Assembly (NCBI GenBank): GCA_021495925.1
Contig: JAKEKT010000022.1
Coordinates: 62,001 to 126,000, forward strand
Length of the DNA: 64,000 nucleotides
Direction: 5' to 3'
Source: Diplodia intermedia
Taxonomy: Eukaryota > Ascomycota > Dothideomycetes > Botryosphaeriales > Botryosphaeriaceae
Of this stretch, positions 31,271 through 42,607 are shown piece after piece. Made by a program: the position numbers and the translations under genes. Numbering within the stretch: the stretch's first letter is position 1; each line of letters starts with the position of its first letter. Below the pieces are notes generated by a model. That model did no database searches and was not told where the DNA came from. It saw nothing but the letters and a program-made list of their open reading frames with translations.

Positions 31271-33814
31271 ATGGCTGGCACACTCACCGGCCGCACCAAG
31301 CCGACCAAGGTCAAGAAGCTGCAGCGCGCCCAGAAGCGCAAGCGCAGCGACGTCGACGTCGAGAAACTCCAGCAGGCCGTGGACGAGCTCGTGGGTTCCC
31401 GCTCCCGCTCCCGCATGCCCGCGCTTCCATCTCTCCTAACCTGGTGTCCGCAGGACCTCGATAACAATGAATACAAGAGCTTCACCGACCTGCCGCTCTC
31501 CGAGCCCACCAAGGCAGGCCTCAAGTCATGCCACTTCGCCGCAATGACCGACATCCAGGCCCGCGCCATCCCTCTGGCCCTCAAGGGCGCCGACATCCTG
31601 GGTGCTGCGAGAACCGGCAGTGGAAAGACCCTCGCCTTCGTGACCCCTGTGCTCGAGAATCTGTACCGCGCGCAATGCATTGGCGCTGACGCTGGTCTTG
31701 GCGCCATGATCGTCTCCCCAACTCGCGAGCTCGCCATCCAGATTTTCGAGGTGCTGTATAACATTGGCAAGAAGGGGCATCTGTTTGCCGCCGGCCTGGT
31801 CATTGGCGGGAAAAGCTTGCAGGAGGAGAGGGACGCGCTGGTGCGCATGAACATCGTGGTCTGCACTCCCGGCCGCATGCTGCAGCACCTGTCGCAGACC
31901 GTGGGCTTCAACGTGGATAATCTGCAGATGCTCGTGCTGGACGAAGCCGATCGTATCCTGGACATGGGTTTCCAGCGGGACCTCGACGCCATCATCGACT
32001 ACCTACCAAAGCAGAGGCAGACGCTGCTGTTCAGTGCGACTCAGACGAAGAAGGTCTCGGACTTGGCGAGGCTGAGCTTGAAGGATCCCAAGTACATCTC
32101 TGTGCACGAGGCCGCCGAGACGGCAACCCCCAAATCGCTGCAGCAGAACTACGTTGTCACGCCCCTGTCGGAGAAGCTGGATACCCTGTGGAGCTTCATC
32201 CAGGCCAGCAAGAAGTCGAAGATTATCGTCTTTCTTTCGTCCGGGAAGCAGGTGCGCTTCGTATATGAAGGCTTCCGTCATATGCAGCCTGGCATTCCAC
32301 TGCTTCACCTTCACGGGCGCCAAAAGCAGACAGCACGCTTGGACATCACGAACAAGTTCTCTGCAGCCAAGTCGTCCTGCCTTTTCGCGACCGATGTGGC
32401 AGCGCGTGGCCTGGATTTCCCCGCCGTGGACTGGGTTGTCCAGGTTGATTGCCCCGAGGATGCTGATACGTATATTCATCGTGTTGGCCGAACAGCGCGC
32501 TACGAGCGTGAGGGGCGTGCTGTGCTCTTCCTGGATCCCAGTGAAGAGGAGGGCATGTTGAAGCGCCTGGAGGCCAAGAAAATCCCCATCGAGCGCATCA
32601 ACGTGCGCACCAAGAAGCAGCAGAGCGTCAAGAACCAGCTCCAGAATATGTGTTTCAAGGATGCGCAGCTGAAGTACCTTGGGCAGAAGGCTTTCATTTC
32701 TTATGTCAAGTCGATACACGTCCAGAAGGATAAGGAAATCTTCCAGCTCCAGAAGCTTCCTTTGGAGGATTATGCAGCAAGTCTGGGCCTGCCCGGTGCA
32801 CCTCGCATCAAGTTCATGAAGGGCGACAACGCGAAGGAGCGCAAGAACGCGCCTCGACACGGTCTTTCGTCATCTGAAGGTGAGAGCAGCGACGAGGAAG
32901 GCGAGAAGAAGAAGCCCAAGAAGGAGAAGGAGGTCCGCACAAAGTACGACCGCATGTTCGAACGCAAGAACCAGGACGTTCTTTCCGAGCACTACACGAA
33001 GCTCGTCCGGGACGAGAACGATGAAGACAGCAAAGCTGCCAATCCCGACGAATCGGATGATGACTTTATGGCCGTCAAGCGCCACATTGCTGCCGGTCAG
33101 GATATATCCGATGACGAGGACGGCGCAGAGGCCTTGGACTCCGAAGGAAAGAAGGTCGTCAACGTGCCCGGCGCCAAGGAGCCCATTCTCATCGACAGCA
33201 AGCGCCGCGAGAAGGAGCTCAAGAGCAAGAAGAAGTTGCTCAAGTACAAGGACAAGGGCCACAGAGTCGTCTTCGACGATGAGGGCAACGCGCACGAGCT
33301 CTACGAGATGGAAGACGAGGACGCCTTCAAGGCGAAGGGCAGCGCAGAGCAGCAACGGCAGCGCTTCCTCGACGAGGAGAAGCGGCGCGCCGAGGAGGCG
33401 GACGTCCTGGATCGGGAGACGGCGAGGGAGAAGAAGATGGCGAAGAAGATCAAGCGGAAGGAGAGGGAGAGGGCGGAGAAGCTGGGCCACGACGTGGAAG
33501 GCGGCGACGAGGAGGACGGCGGTGTGCAATTAGGTGGTGGTGTGGACCGTGACGCGTTCAACGACTTCAAGAGCTTTTTGGCGGATACGGCCGGAGACAG
33601 AAGTGACGCTGAGGAGGAGGAGGAGAGAGGAGAGGAAGAGAGGCCGGCGAAGAAGCGTCCGAAGAAGTGGTTCGAGGATGAGAGCAGCGGCGACGAGGAC
33701 AGCGAAGGTGGGAAGAAGAAGACCAAAAAGGGCAAGAAGAGGGCGAAGAAGGCCCAGGAAGAGCCCGAGACGCTGGAGGATCTGGAGGCATTGGCTGCTG
33801 GCGTTTTGGGCTAG
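31271..33814 (+). CDS. dbp4: ATP-dependent RNA helicase Dbp4 (Hca4/DDX10)
   Basis: Two exons (31271-31390, 31454-33814) give 826 aa. The 63-nt intron (GTGGGT, CTAAC, CCGCAG) is a multiple of three and has no stop, so it could be read through. Motifs: ARTGSGKT (92-99), SPTRELAIQ, TPGRMLQH, DEAD (203-206), SAT, FATDVAARGLDFP and HRVGRTARYE. After the helicase core come the DUF4217 region (KDAQLKYLGQKAFISYVKSI) and an acidic/basic C-terminal tail with coiled-coil-like stretches. Dbp4 releases U14 snoRNA and acts in 18S rRNA processing in the nucleolus. The N-terminus KPTKVKKLQRAQKRKRSD is basic as in orthologues. Identity is secure. Confidence 0.95.
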   Translation: MAGTLTGRTKPTKVKKLQRAQKRKRSDVDVEKLQQAVDELVGSRSRSRMPALPSLLTWCPQDLDNNEYKSFTDLPLSEPTKAGLKSCHFAAMTDIQARAIPLALKGADILGAARTGSGKTLAFVTPVLENLYRAQCIGADAGLGAMIVSPTRELAIQIFEVLYNIGKKGHLFAAGLVIGGKSLQEERDALVRMNIVVCTPGRMLQHLSQTVGFNVDNLQMLVLDEADRILDMGFQRDLDAIIDYLPKQRQTLLFSATQTKKVSDLARLSLKDPKYISVHEAAETATPKSLQQNYVVTPLSEKLDTLWSFIQASKKSKIIVFLSSGKQVRFVYEGFRHMQPGIPLLHLHGRQKQTARLDITNKFSAAKSSCLFATDVAARGLDFPAVDWVVQVDCPEDADTYIHRVGRTARYEREGRAVLFLDPSEEEGMLKRLEAKKIPIERINVRTKKQQSVKNQLQNMCFKDAQLKYLGQKAFISYVKSIHVQKDKEIFQLQKLPLEDYAASLGLPGAPRIKFMKGDNAKERKNAPRHGLSSSEGESSDEEGEKKKPKKEKEVRTKYDRMFERKNQDVLSEHYTKLVRDENDEDSKAANPDESDDDFMAVKRHIAAGQDISDDEDGAEALDSEGKKVVNVPGAKEPILIDSKRREKELKSKKKLLKYKDKGHRVVFDDEGNAHELYEMEDEDAFKAKGSAEQQRQRFLDEEKRRAEEADVLDRETAREKKMAKKIKRKERERAEKLGHDVEGGDEEDGGVQLGGGVDRDAFNDFKSFLADTAGDRSDAEEEEERGEEERPAKKRPKKWFEDESSGDEDSEGGKKKTKKGKKRAKKAQEEPETLEDLEALAAGVLG

Positions 33815-34874
33815 AAACGAGGCGTACATTTGGGAGTTCAAGAGGGAATATCTTAGCGTAACTGGGCTTCTCATTTTTATGGCAAATCGTATTGCGAGCT
33901 GGAGCCTATCCTCACATTTCTATATATACTTGCATGAAAAATTGAAAGGTCGCGTCCAGAGTCTATTACTAGGAACCCTTTATCTGCATCCCGACCCGTA
34001 TTTGCTTCATCTGTCTTTTAAAGAATCTGAGTCCAATGATTCTGGCACCTATGCCTATTGCTGTAATGCTAATGCTATATCCAGCAGTTCGCCTACTAAT
34101 GCAAAACCGCAGCATATTGCTTGCCTTCGCCACCGTGTGCCAACAAGTCCGAAAATAAACAAGAAAGGGAGAAGAGAAAAAAAAAAAAACCAGCGCATGT
34201 CCCAAAGGTAAGCCAAGAGTCGGCTCCGGTCCCCAGCTTCCTCCGACCCAGCAGCCTCAACCCATGACAGACCCTTGTCAAACACGGCCAATCTTTTCCA
34301 CGCTACGTATACACTGCCAAGTAGATCGGCCAGCTTAAGTTCCCGGCCAAGTGCCGATCCGCCACCAGGTTTATGGGCCCTTTAACCACATCGACCAGGG
34401 GTGAGAGAGCAGGCATATCGCTGTTCACTCTGTACCGGATGAACGGGAAAGGGGCTACAAGCTTGCTCGGGATATTTACCCCATGGTTGGGTCGGTGGTT
34501 GCATTGAGGTCTGCAGATAAGGTGAAGGGAAATAAGGCATTGAGCTCCGTTTACATCAATAGGTAGCGTACTGAACAGCATGTCAAGCGTCCGGCGGACC
34601 GGCGCTTCTGTCACGGACTAACAGATGCAGGATTCAAAGTGACATTACTTTTAATTTCCTCGAACGAGCGCAGCTCACTTGGTATCTCATCATAAAAAAG
34701 ACAGAACATCATAAAAAAAAAAAAAAAAAACAGCGATCTCGCCAGTTGATGAATCCAGCCAGATTTCCCCTTTGAACGTCAGCAGTTCGCAGCATAAAAG
34801 GCGCTCCGCTGAGTATAGATAATACGCAACCAGAAAAACGCGCCACCTCTTCTCTTCCTCCATCCCAAGGCCAC
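33815..34874. other. Convergent intergenic region
   Basis: About 1.06 kb between dbp4 (+) and the sugar-transporter gene (-), AT-richer than its surroundings, with A runs at about 34178-34189 and 34710-34729. No gene seen; 3' UTRs are expected on both sides. Confidence 0.6.
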
Positions 34875-36847
34875 CTAAACGACAGTATCGTGCTTCATCA
34901 CCGCGCCCTTCTCACCCACGACGTGCGCGCTCTCTGAGTGCACTAGTTCATTCGCGTCCAAGCCCTTGCTCTGCACGGCCGCCACCTTCTCCGAGAAGTT
35001 GGACTTCATGCCACCCGTCTTCCACGCCTTGACGCCGGGCTCGAAAACGGCGTCGATCTCCTCGAGAGTCTTGCCCGCCGTCTCTGGGAAGGCGAGGAAG
35101 ACATGTACGCATCCAACAAAGCAGAAGACGCCGAAGATAATGTAAGTACGCCAGACGATGTTCTCGAAAGCCGGGGGCACGAAGTAGGCACTAGAGGAGA
35201 AAACATCATCAGCACTTGTTCAAGAGAGAAAGGGCAGTGGGGTTAGGACTTACAGCGCGAAGTTGAAAATCCAGTTGGTGGCGGCGGACAGACCGACACC
35301 CTTCGCACGCCAACGCAGAGGGAAGACTTCGGAGCAGTAGATCCATGCAGCAGGGGCCCAGGTCAGACCGTAAATACCGACAAAGATGTACGAGCAAGCG
35401 ATAATTCCCTTGGCGGGATGGCCGAGAACCTGCCACTTGATGTTCGTGTTCTCACCGACACCGTCGACAGGGTTGCCGTGCTCGGCCATGATGCCAGCGA
35501 CGGCGAAGTTGAGAGCGCACATGAGGATGGCGCCGTAGATGAGCAATTGGCGACGACCGACCTTCTCGATGAAGCAAAGCGTGACGCCCGTCGTCACCAG
35601 GAAGATGACGTATTGAATGGCGGATGAGTAGAGGTTAACGTTGCCGGTAAGACCTGCCATGTTGAAGACGTAAACGATGTAGTACATCATGACGTTGCCG
35701 CCGAGAAGTTGCTGCCATAGCTGTACGAAGGTGCCAGCCACGGTGCGGCGCCACATCTTAGGACCGAAGAGGCCGAGGACAGTGAGTTCCTTTGATTCTT
35801 GCGCAACGCGAACGGCTTCGCGGACTGGATGGATTTCGCGTAAGCTTTCATGATACGGGCAACTCATCCTTCAAGGAGCGGACAGAGGAAAACTCACCCT
35901 CAATGTACTCAGCTTGAGCGACAGGGTGTTGCGGATCACCATTGCCGTGGAGCAACGCCAGGACCTCCAAGCTCTCCTCCCACCGGTCCTTGCTGGCCAG
36001 CCAACGTGGGCTCTCCGGGAAGAAAAACAAGGCGCCGAGGAGAATGAATGCCGGAATGCCCTGGATTCCCCAAGCAATACGGAAAGACGCAGGACCCTCG
36101 ACCTTGGAGCAACCGTAAGAGATGAGGTACATGATCAGGATACCCCACTCAATGGCCCACTGCTGGATACCAACAACACGACCACGGATACGGCCAGGAG
36201 AGAGCTCGGCAAGGTAGACAGGGACTTGAGACGACATGATACCGACTACGATGACTGGTCAGCTAGACTGTTCTCCTGATCCAAAATGCGAAGCGTGCTA
36301 AGGGTAATTTACCTGTGAAACCGTTGATAATACGGCCGACGATAAGCTGGGCGACGTTCTGTGCACTGCACTGGATAGCCGAGCCAATGATCCAAATGAC
36401 GGCTGCGATTTCCATTGCGTGCTTGCGGCCAAATCTGTCAGAGAGGAATCCCGCGCCCAAGGCACCGACGAAAGAACCAGCGGACATTGAGGCCGTGATC
36501 TTCACCAAACATCAGTTCAGAACTCAGGGGCAGTAGGGTATAGGTGGACACTCACACCACCCTGAAGGTCGGAGCTCGGATGGTTGAAGTATTCGGCATA
36601 CTGTTCGGTTCCAATCCATGCGCTCATGGAACTGTGAAGGAGAGTGTCAGGTATGTAGTCGGTACTGAGACGGGCACAATGTTTGAGTATTTGCGGGGAC
36701 GGACGCACCTAATATCAAAGCCGAAGAGGGCTCCTCCAATCGTTCCGAAACCCGCAAGGGCTGGAAGTATTGTTAGCAGGCGGCTTTGTGGAAGACATTG
36801 GCGGTGAGACAGAGCCTACCATAGATATTTGACATAGGCTTCACCAT
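34875..36847 (-). CDS. MFS monosaccharide:H+ symporter (HXT-like)
   Basis: Seven exons (36847-36820, 36760-36709, 36631-36556, 36499-36313, 36245-35898, 35824-35254, 35190-34875) encode 525 aa. Sugar-porter motifs: GALFGFDISSMSAWIG after TM1, DRFGRKHAME between TM2 and TM3, VPVYLAELSPGRIRGRVVG, FFPESPRWL, EKVGRRQLL and PETAGKTLEEIDAVFEPG at the end. QQLLGGNVMMYYIVYVF in TM7 is the sugar-specificity region. Twelve spans are expected at the plasma membrane. Exact substrate (glucose or another hexose) cannot be read from sequence. The 240 bp beginning 185 bp upstream hold several CreA-type sites, so carbon catabolite control is likely. Each intron restores frame and canonical ends; the TM1 region is split over three small exons. 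Confidence 0.88.
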
Positions 36848-37022
36848 GGTGGGCAGCTGTTGACCGAGTTCACCTCTCAGTACGGGTCGGGCACGACAGT
36901 CGACAAAGGGGGTGCGACGAGGTGGATAGGCGGATGGTAAGATTAGAAGAGCTCCAACCTCAAACGACGACAACACAAGGCCGAGGGAAGACGACAGGTA
37001 TGGGGGTGGAGATCAGCGTGCA

Positions 37023-37271
37023 TATATACTCCGGGGCGGGCTCGCCCACAGATACCCCAGTGCGCCAAATACCGGGGAAGGCCAGGGCAGATGGGACTAA
37101 ACTGGAGCGGTCAGACACCCCAGACCGCAAAGACTCCATCTGAGCCCACTGAAAGGCAAGAAACGCAGTGAGGTGCGTTCTTGCGCTGCTCTGACACCTG
37201 CCAGCCCCCCGGGCTCCGGTGGGAGGGCCTTACCCAAAGGCGCATAGCGTCGGATCAGGTGCCAACCGGGG
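37023..37271. promoter_or_regulatory. TATA-like element and cluster of CreA-type sites
   Basis: TATATA lies at about 37023-37028, some 176 bp upstream of the transporter ATG at 36847. SYGGGG sites (either strand) are at 37031-37036, 37055-37060, 37072-37077, 37118-37123, 37207-37212 and 37266-37271. Four fall within 93 bp. CreA/Mig1 binding is inferred. Confidence 0.45.
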
Positions 37272-37737
37272 GGCGCTGCAATGCCGGACGGGAGGGCCTG
37301 CGGGACATGCAACCTGCACAGTGCGGCGTGCTGGCCTTAGCAGCCGGCAAACGCCTAGACAGAAACGCGAGGTGACATCGCGCCGGCTGTCTCAGGTTCG
37401 CGTGGGCTCAATGCCGAGCGCAGGAGCAGAAAGGTGCCAAGCGGGGCGCGGAGCGGCGCAAGGGAAGGGCGTCCTCGGTCCTCATCGACCATGGCGCCGC
37501 GGTGGGCGCCGGTGGAGGCGGTCGCATCTGGCTGGGCTTCCGCGTGCCAACAAGCCTCGTTCCTCCAGCGGCCAAGAGAGCAGCAGGGTTGCTGGATGGA
37601 CGAGGGCGGCGGGCGCACGGGTCGTGGGGCGGAGGGCTCAGAAGCGAGCGAGAGGGCGATGGAGGCTTCCCGAGGGCTGCGGTGGATTGGTGGGCTGTGC
37701 GTTAGCCGGTGGCGGCGGGGGTGGATGGAGAAAGCGG

Positions 37738-37760
37738 GCGTGCGTGCGTGCGTGCGTGCG
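37738..37760. repeat. GCGT tetranucleotide microsatellite
   Basis: About five tandem GCGT/GTGC units in non-coding sequence. Confidence 0.85.
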
Positions 37761-38833
37761 GGGAGCGACAAGCCGATGGAGGCAGGCACGCAGCCGGGCG
37801 AGTCGTGATCCCTGCCCGATTCCGCCCGCCCAGCAATACGACGGCCGGGCAGGAACGGGCCTGCAGCGCTTCTGCTTCTGCTTCTGCAAAGGAGCGGCTC
37901 GCATGCGCCTTCTGGGCCGCCGAGTCACGAGATCTGCCGGGGACCGTAACAATATGGCTCCCACGTCTGACCTGGCCAGGACCGCTCTTGCAAGTCGGCT
38001 CAACTGCAGCTGGCAGGCGCAATGGGTGGGCCGAGAGCGCACGCCGTAAGCGTCATCCCAGAGCCGTGATGAGGTTTGGCCGTCGCAGAGCACCGAACCG
38101 ACCTAGGTATGACGTTGGGATCAGAGCTGCGACCCGGCCGTAATTATCCGCCAATTGGCAAGTGTGGGGCTCCGCTCGTATGACCAGCCAGCCGTGGAGA
38201 CGATTGGGGTCCCCAAAGGACGAGACTCGGCCTCGCGGCGAAAAGACCATCAGTCACTTTAGCCCGTTTCCAAGCTTTTGACCCTGGCCGTGGTGGGACC
38301 GCCATGCTTGGCACCACGAGACAAGCAGCGAAACCATCCACTGCCGTTTGACCTGCGCGTCCCAACCCTGCACCGGCTTCCCGCGCGCCAGGCTCATCCC
38401 CAAGTCATCCCAGTCCACACTTTTCTCACCACTGCACGGAATGCCGTCATCTCAGAAGTCTATCCATACTTGTAGCTCTCCACACGTCCTGGAGAGTGCC
38501 TGCGCACCTTTTCTTTCCGCGAGAAAAAAAACGCTTGCTTCAAATCGTCCCACACATCCGCTTGCTGCTTAATCACAATCGGCCTCCCGCGCACGCCACC
38601 CACCGCTCAACTCCGCTCCCATGTCCATCTCCAACTCGCGCGCCGAAAACAGCTTCAAACGGGGGTTGTTTCTTAGAATGGCTTCAGACACCGTATGCGA
38701 ATGAGGGCAGAAAAGAAGAGATCCGGCAAGAAGAACGAAGGCCAAATGCGGAACTGCGTACAGCCCGCTAACTGTATTACCAATCGTGCAACCGACAAGA
38801 AAGCTGAAATGCAAGTCACCTCCTCTGATGCGC

Positions 38834-41800
38834 TCAAACAAAGTCGGCCGAGTACGAGAACCCGCGGAATTCTTCCTGCATCGCCTGCGAAAGGACTGCA
38901 CCCGTGTGTTAGCCAAGTCCGCCATCTTGCTGCCTCTGCCCACTTACCGGACTGCACGGGCGTGAGCACCGGCGTAACGCTCGTGAACTCTTGGTCGAAG
39001 TTACTCGTGTCCGTTGCGCTCGTGATCGCCGGGACGAACGGAGCAGGGATGCGCTTGTGGTACACGTCCTCCCAGTTGATGTTCCTGAAGAATGCGTGGC
39101 TCATGATCTCCTGTGCGTCAGTCGGCCCGCTGCCAAGACGGAGCTCCGGTTCCCTGGTGAGGAGCTTCTGCAGGATCGAGACCGAGTCTCGCGGCATGTG
39201 GATCGGGTACAGCGGCTCGTCCGCAAGAATTGCGTCGTAGATTTCATCCTCGTCCTCGCCACGGAATGGCGACTGCTGAAGCAGCATCTGATAGATCAGG
39301 ACACCAAAAGCCCACCAATCCACTGCCCTGCCATACTTCTTGTCCAGAAGAATCTATGCAAAGTCAGCCCAGCCCATATCACTAGTCGGAAACTCGCATA
39401 CCTCAGGTGCCATGAATTCAGGGGTACCGCAGAACGTGCTCGTCGTCGAACCGTACCACATATCCTCTTTGCAAAGACCGTAATCCGCAATCTTGATGTG
39501 GCCATCAAGGGCGAGAAGGATGTTGTCAAGCTTCAAATCACGGTAGATGACGCCGTTCTCATGGAAATACTTGAGCGCAAGGCAGACCTCGGCCGCGTAG
39601 AACCTGTGCAAGTTAGCAGCGAAACTGGAAACTAAATAAGTTGGACCTACTGTGCTCGCTTGGTACCGAACTGGCCACGCTGGATGTGAAGCATCAGGTC
39701 ACCACCGCTGACATACTCCATGACGAAGTAAACGCGAGTTTCCGTCTGGAAGCATGCGTGCAAGTTCAGCAGGAAGGGGTGTCGTTCCTTGTTTGCAATC
39801 AAGAACACCCGCTTCTCTGACCTTGTGCTCTCAACTTCGTCGTTCTCGATGATGAACTCCTTCTTCAAAACCTTGATGGCGTAAAGCTGCTTGTTGCTCT
39901 TCGTCTCCGCAAGCATGACCTTACCGAAGTTACCCTTACCCAAAACAGCCAAGAAGTTGAAATGGTCCAAACCAATGCGCCTGCCGGTGCCTTGGTAGTT
40001 GTGGGGAGGGAGCTCCTTCTTCTGGTTGGGGGGCTGCACAGCAATGGGATCATGCGGTGGGGCTGGCGGTGCGGGCGCCTGCCCGGGTTGAGGCGGAAGC
40101 GGCTGCGTTGGCGGTGGTGCGGGCTGTGGGTAGCTCGACTGCCTAGGCGGATGCTGCATCGGGGGCTGCTGCTGCTGCGGGGGCTGGTTGTAAGTTCCGA
40201 CGGGGTACCCGCTGACCACCGCATAGTCAGCTGGGTTGTAAGAAGGTTGCTGCGGGGATTGTGCTTGCGGCGATGTCGGTTGTTGCTGATAGCCTCCGGA
40301 TGACCGTGAGGGAGATGAGGGCTGGTAGTCGGTCGAGGACCTTTGGTAGTGCCCCGGACCTGGCGGAGCCTGACCAAGAGCGATGGCTGCCGCTTTCGTG
40401 GCATCTGTGGATTGGGTGCGTGGGGAAGTCGTAGGCCGTTGCTGAGTTGGTGAAGATGGAGATTGGCCGTAAGAAGTTCTGGTCTGGAGGGTGGTGTCCT
40501 TTCCGTAGGATAGCCTCTCCGACTGCACCGAGTCTGCAAAAGAGCCTGAGGGGTGAGGGGCAGGTGGCCGCGGACCCCCACCTGAAGTAGGTCGCAGCTG
40601 CCTCGAGCCCATCGACGAGATTGATGACGTCTGGCGTTTCTTCGCGCCACTGATCTCAGCCAAGATCTGATTGGCAACCTCCATTGACATGCCGCAGAAG
40701 TCGGGGACAAAATGCACGCAGTTCGCATGGCAAGTCGAGCCACACTCCGAGCACTTCCGGCACTGCTTCTTGCCAAACGGAAGCACATAACCACAGTGGC
40801 AGCACCAGTTGGCTCCCATGTTGGCGAACGGTTCGAAGCGGTGAGGAATGCGGTGGTTGAGTTTGGCCTCGTCCGGATCCGTTTCTGCGTTGGATTGAGT
40901 GATACACTTGGTGACGACCTTGTGGTAGCATTTCTTGTGGCACGTGTACTTGCAGTCCGAGCACTGCATGCCAGCAGCATACTTGAGAAAGTCGCCACAC
41001 AGGGCGCATCTCATGATGTTATAGAACTGCTGTTGGACGAACTTGTGGCCGTACTGTTCGTGGATCTCCTCCTTGCGCTGACGAATGGCGCCCTTGCGCC
41101 CGAGACCAATGTCGAACGGCTGAGAATTCTTGTTTTGCTTGGCTGTAACATTGTCAGTTTGAGGCCCGACTGATCTCCCCAGCAAAACTTACCGAAGCTC
41201 AGGGTAAGTTGGATACGGCCTACGGGCTCCAGCGCGAACCACGCGTCGATAAAGATCGGACCCGTCTGTGGCTGAGGACCGGCACCTTCCATGCCTTGGC
41301 CAGACCCACCGCCTGTCCCGCCAGGGCCGCTAGCAGCTTGTGGTTGTCCGGGCGGAGGCTGGAATTGCATATCGGGCTGAGCGCCGCCTCCTGCACCCAT
41401 CTTATCTGCTGAAACCCACATGGCGCTTGAGCTGTTAAGTTCGGTCTCGATCCTCTTCCGTCTCATCTCTTCCGCGATGTCAGAGATGCGAACCCAGAGC
41501 ATGCCGATAGGAAGCGGGTGATCGCCGGTTCGATCGTACACCGTCAGCTCAACCTCGTTGGCGTTTTCAATGCTGAATTCATGAACTTCGTCCGTCCACT
41601 TGTCGTTTCGCGTAGCTTTCGTGCGTCCCTTGAAGACATCCTCGACCTTCATGATAACAAAGGTCTCGGGCCCCCGGCTAAAGCGGCCCGTAGCAGCGTG
41701 GTCCACATCGGCCACCTGGTGGACTCGCAGCGTCAAATGACCGGTAAGAGGTTTTCTGGCGCTCGGGACGTTAAGGCTGTCATCTGTGCAAACAATGTCA

Positions 41801-42607
41801 GCGCAACCCTACCGCACGCCAAAATCAAACGCACCGTCGGGGCCATCGCCGCCCTCGATATCAACATGAAGATCCTCGTAGCGTTTGAGTGCTTGCTTGA
41901 GCAGTTGGATCTTTTGGTTGCTCTCAATCCGGCGGGCCTCCGCGTCCGCCTTGCTCTTCCTGTCGCCCTCCATTTGGTAGAGGCGCACCATTTTCTCAAT
42001 GCCATCTTTGTATTGTTTTTCCACACTAAGCTTGAACTCGAGCTGCGACAGCATCAGTTGGATCCGTGGCCCCAGATGCGGGGTATCGTATTTAATCAAG
42101 TCTGCGCAAGATCAGTTCCAACACGTGGGAGCATCGTGGACACGCCGAAGCCTTACCAAGTTTGCTGTAGTTTGCACGCTGACGGGGCTGACCCGGGCCA
42201 GGGGCGGCATACGGCGCCTTGGGAGGCATCAGGACCTGACCGCCACTGAGTTGGCTGTATCCTCCTGGGGGAGCTTGGCCGTAGTTGCCGTCATCGGCGA
42301 ACTCTCCGGGAGCGTCCTTCGGTGGAGGAGGCAGCGGATTCCTCCTCTGCTCTGGCGACGGCGGGCCGTTGCTGCCGGAGCCGAGGGACAAGTTCTCTAT
42401 GTCGGTGCCAACCCTCCGCATCTGCAGCTCCCGCGCGCGGCCCTCGAGATATTCGATGTTGCGGCGGCCTTCGCGTATCTGACCATCGAGGCGGGACAGC
42501 ACGGCGGGGTTGTTGGTCGACTGGCGCATGGCATTGGCGGCGTTGATCAGCGCCTTCTCGCGCTCGATCTTGCCTTGGACCGACCTGATGGCGTCGTCCT
42601 CGTTCAT
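38834..42607 (-). CDS. pkc1: Protein kinase C (fungal Pkc1/PkcA)
   Basis: Seven exons (42607-42157, 42101-41835, 41783-41193, 41142-39651, 39603-39402, 39353-38948, 38895-38834) encode 1156 aa. Domains in order: two HR1 Rho-binding coiled coils (about 1-70 and 150-235), a C2-like domain (about 250-360), two C1 zinc domains (start HKFVQQQFYNIMRCALCGDF at about 470 and HRFEPFANMGANWCCHCGYV at about 540), a Gln/Pro/Ser-rich linker, and an AGC kinase domain from about 830 (GKGNFGKV, YAIKVLKK, YRDLKLDN). The Mg-binding loop reads DYG rather than DFG, as in other fungal PKCs. The activation loop is TTSTFCGTPEFMAPE. The C-terminus has turn (VTPVLTPVQS) and hydrophobic (FRGFSYSADF) motifs. It is the Rho1 effector at the head of the cell-wall-integrity MAP kinase cascade. 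Confidence 0.96.

Larger units (their letters stand above)
36848..38833. other. Intergenic region with promoter of the sugar transporter
   Basis: About 2 kb. The left 450 bp hold the transporter promoter. Further right is GC-rich sequence with a GTGC microsatellite (37738-37760). No gene is supported; the right end is the 3' side of the protein kinase C gene. Confidence 0.55.
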
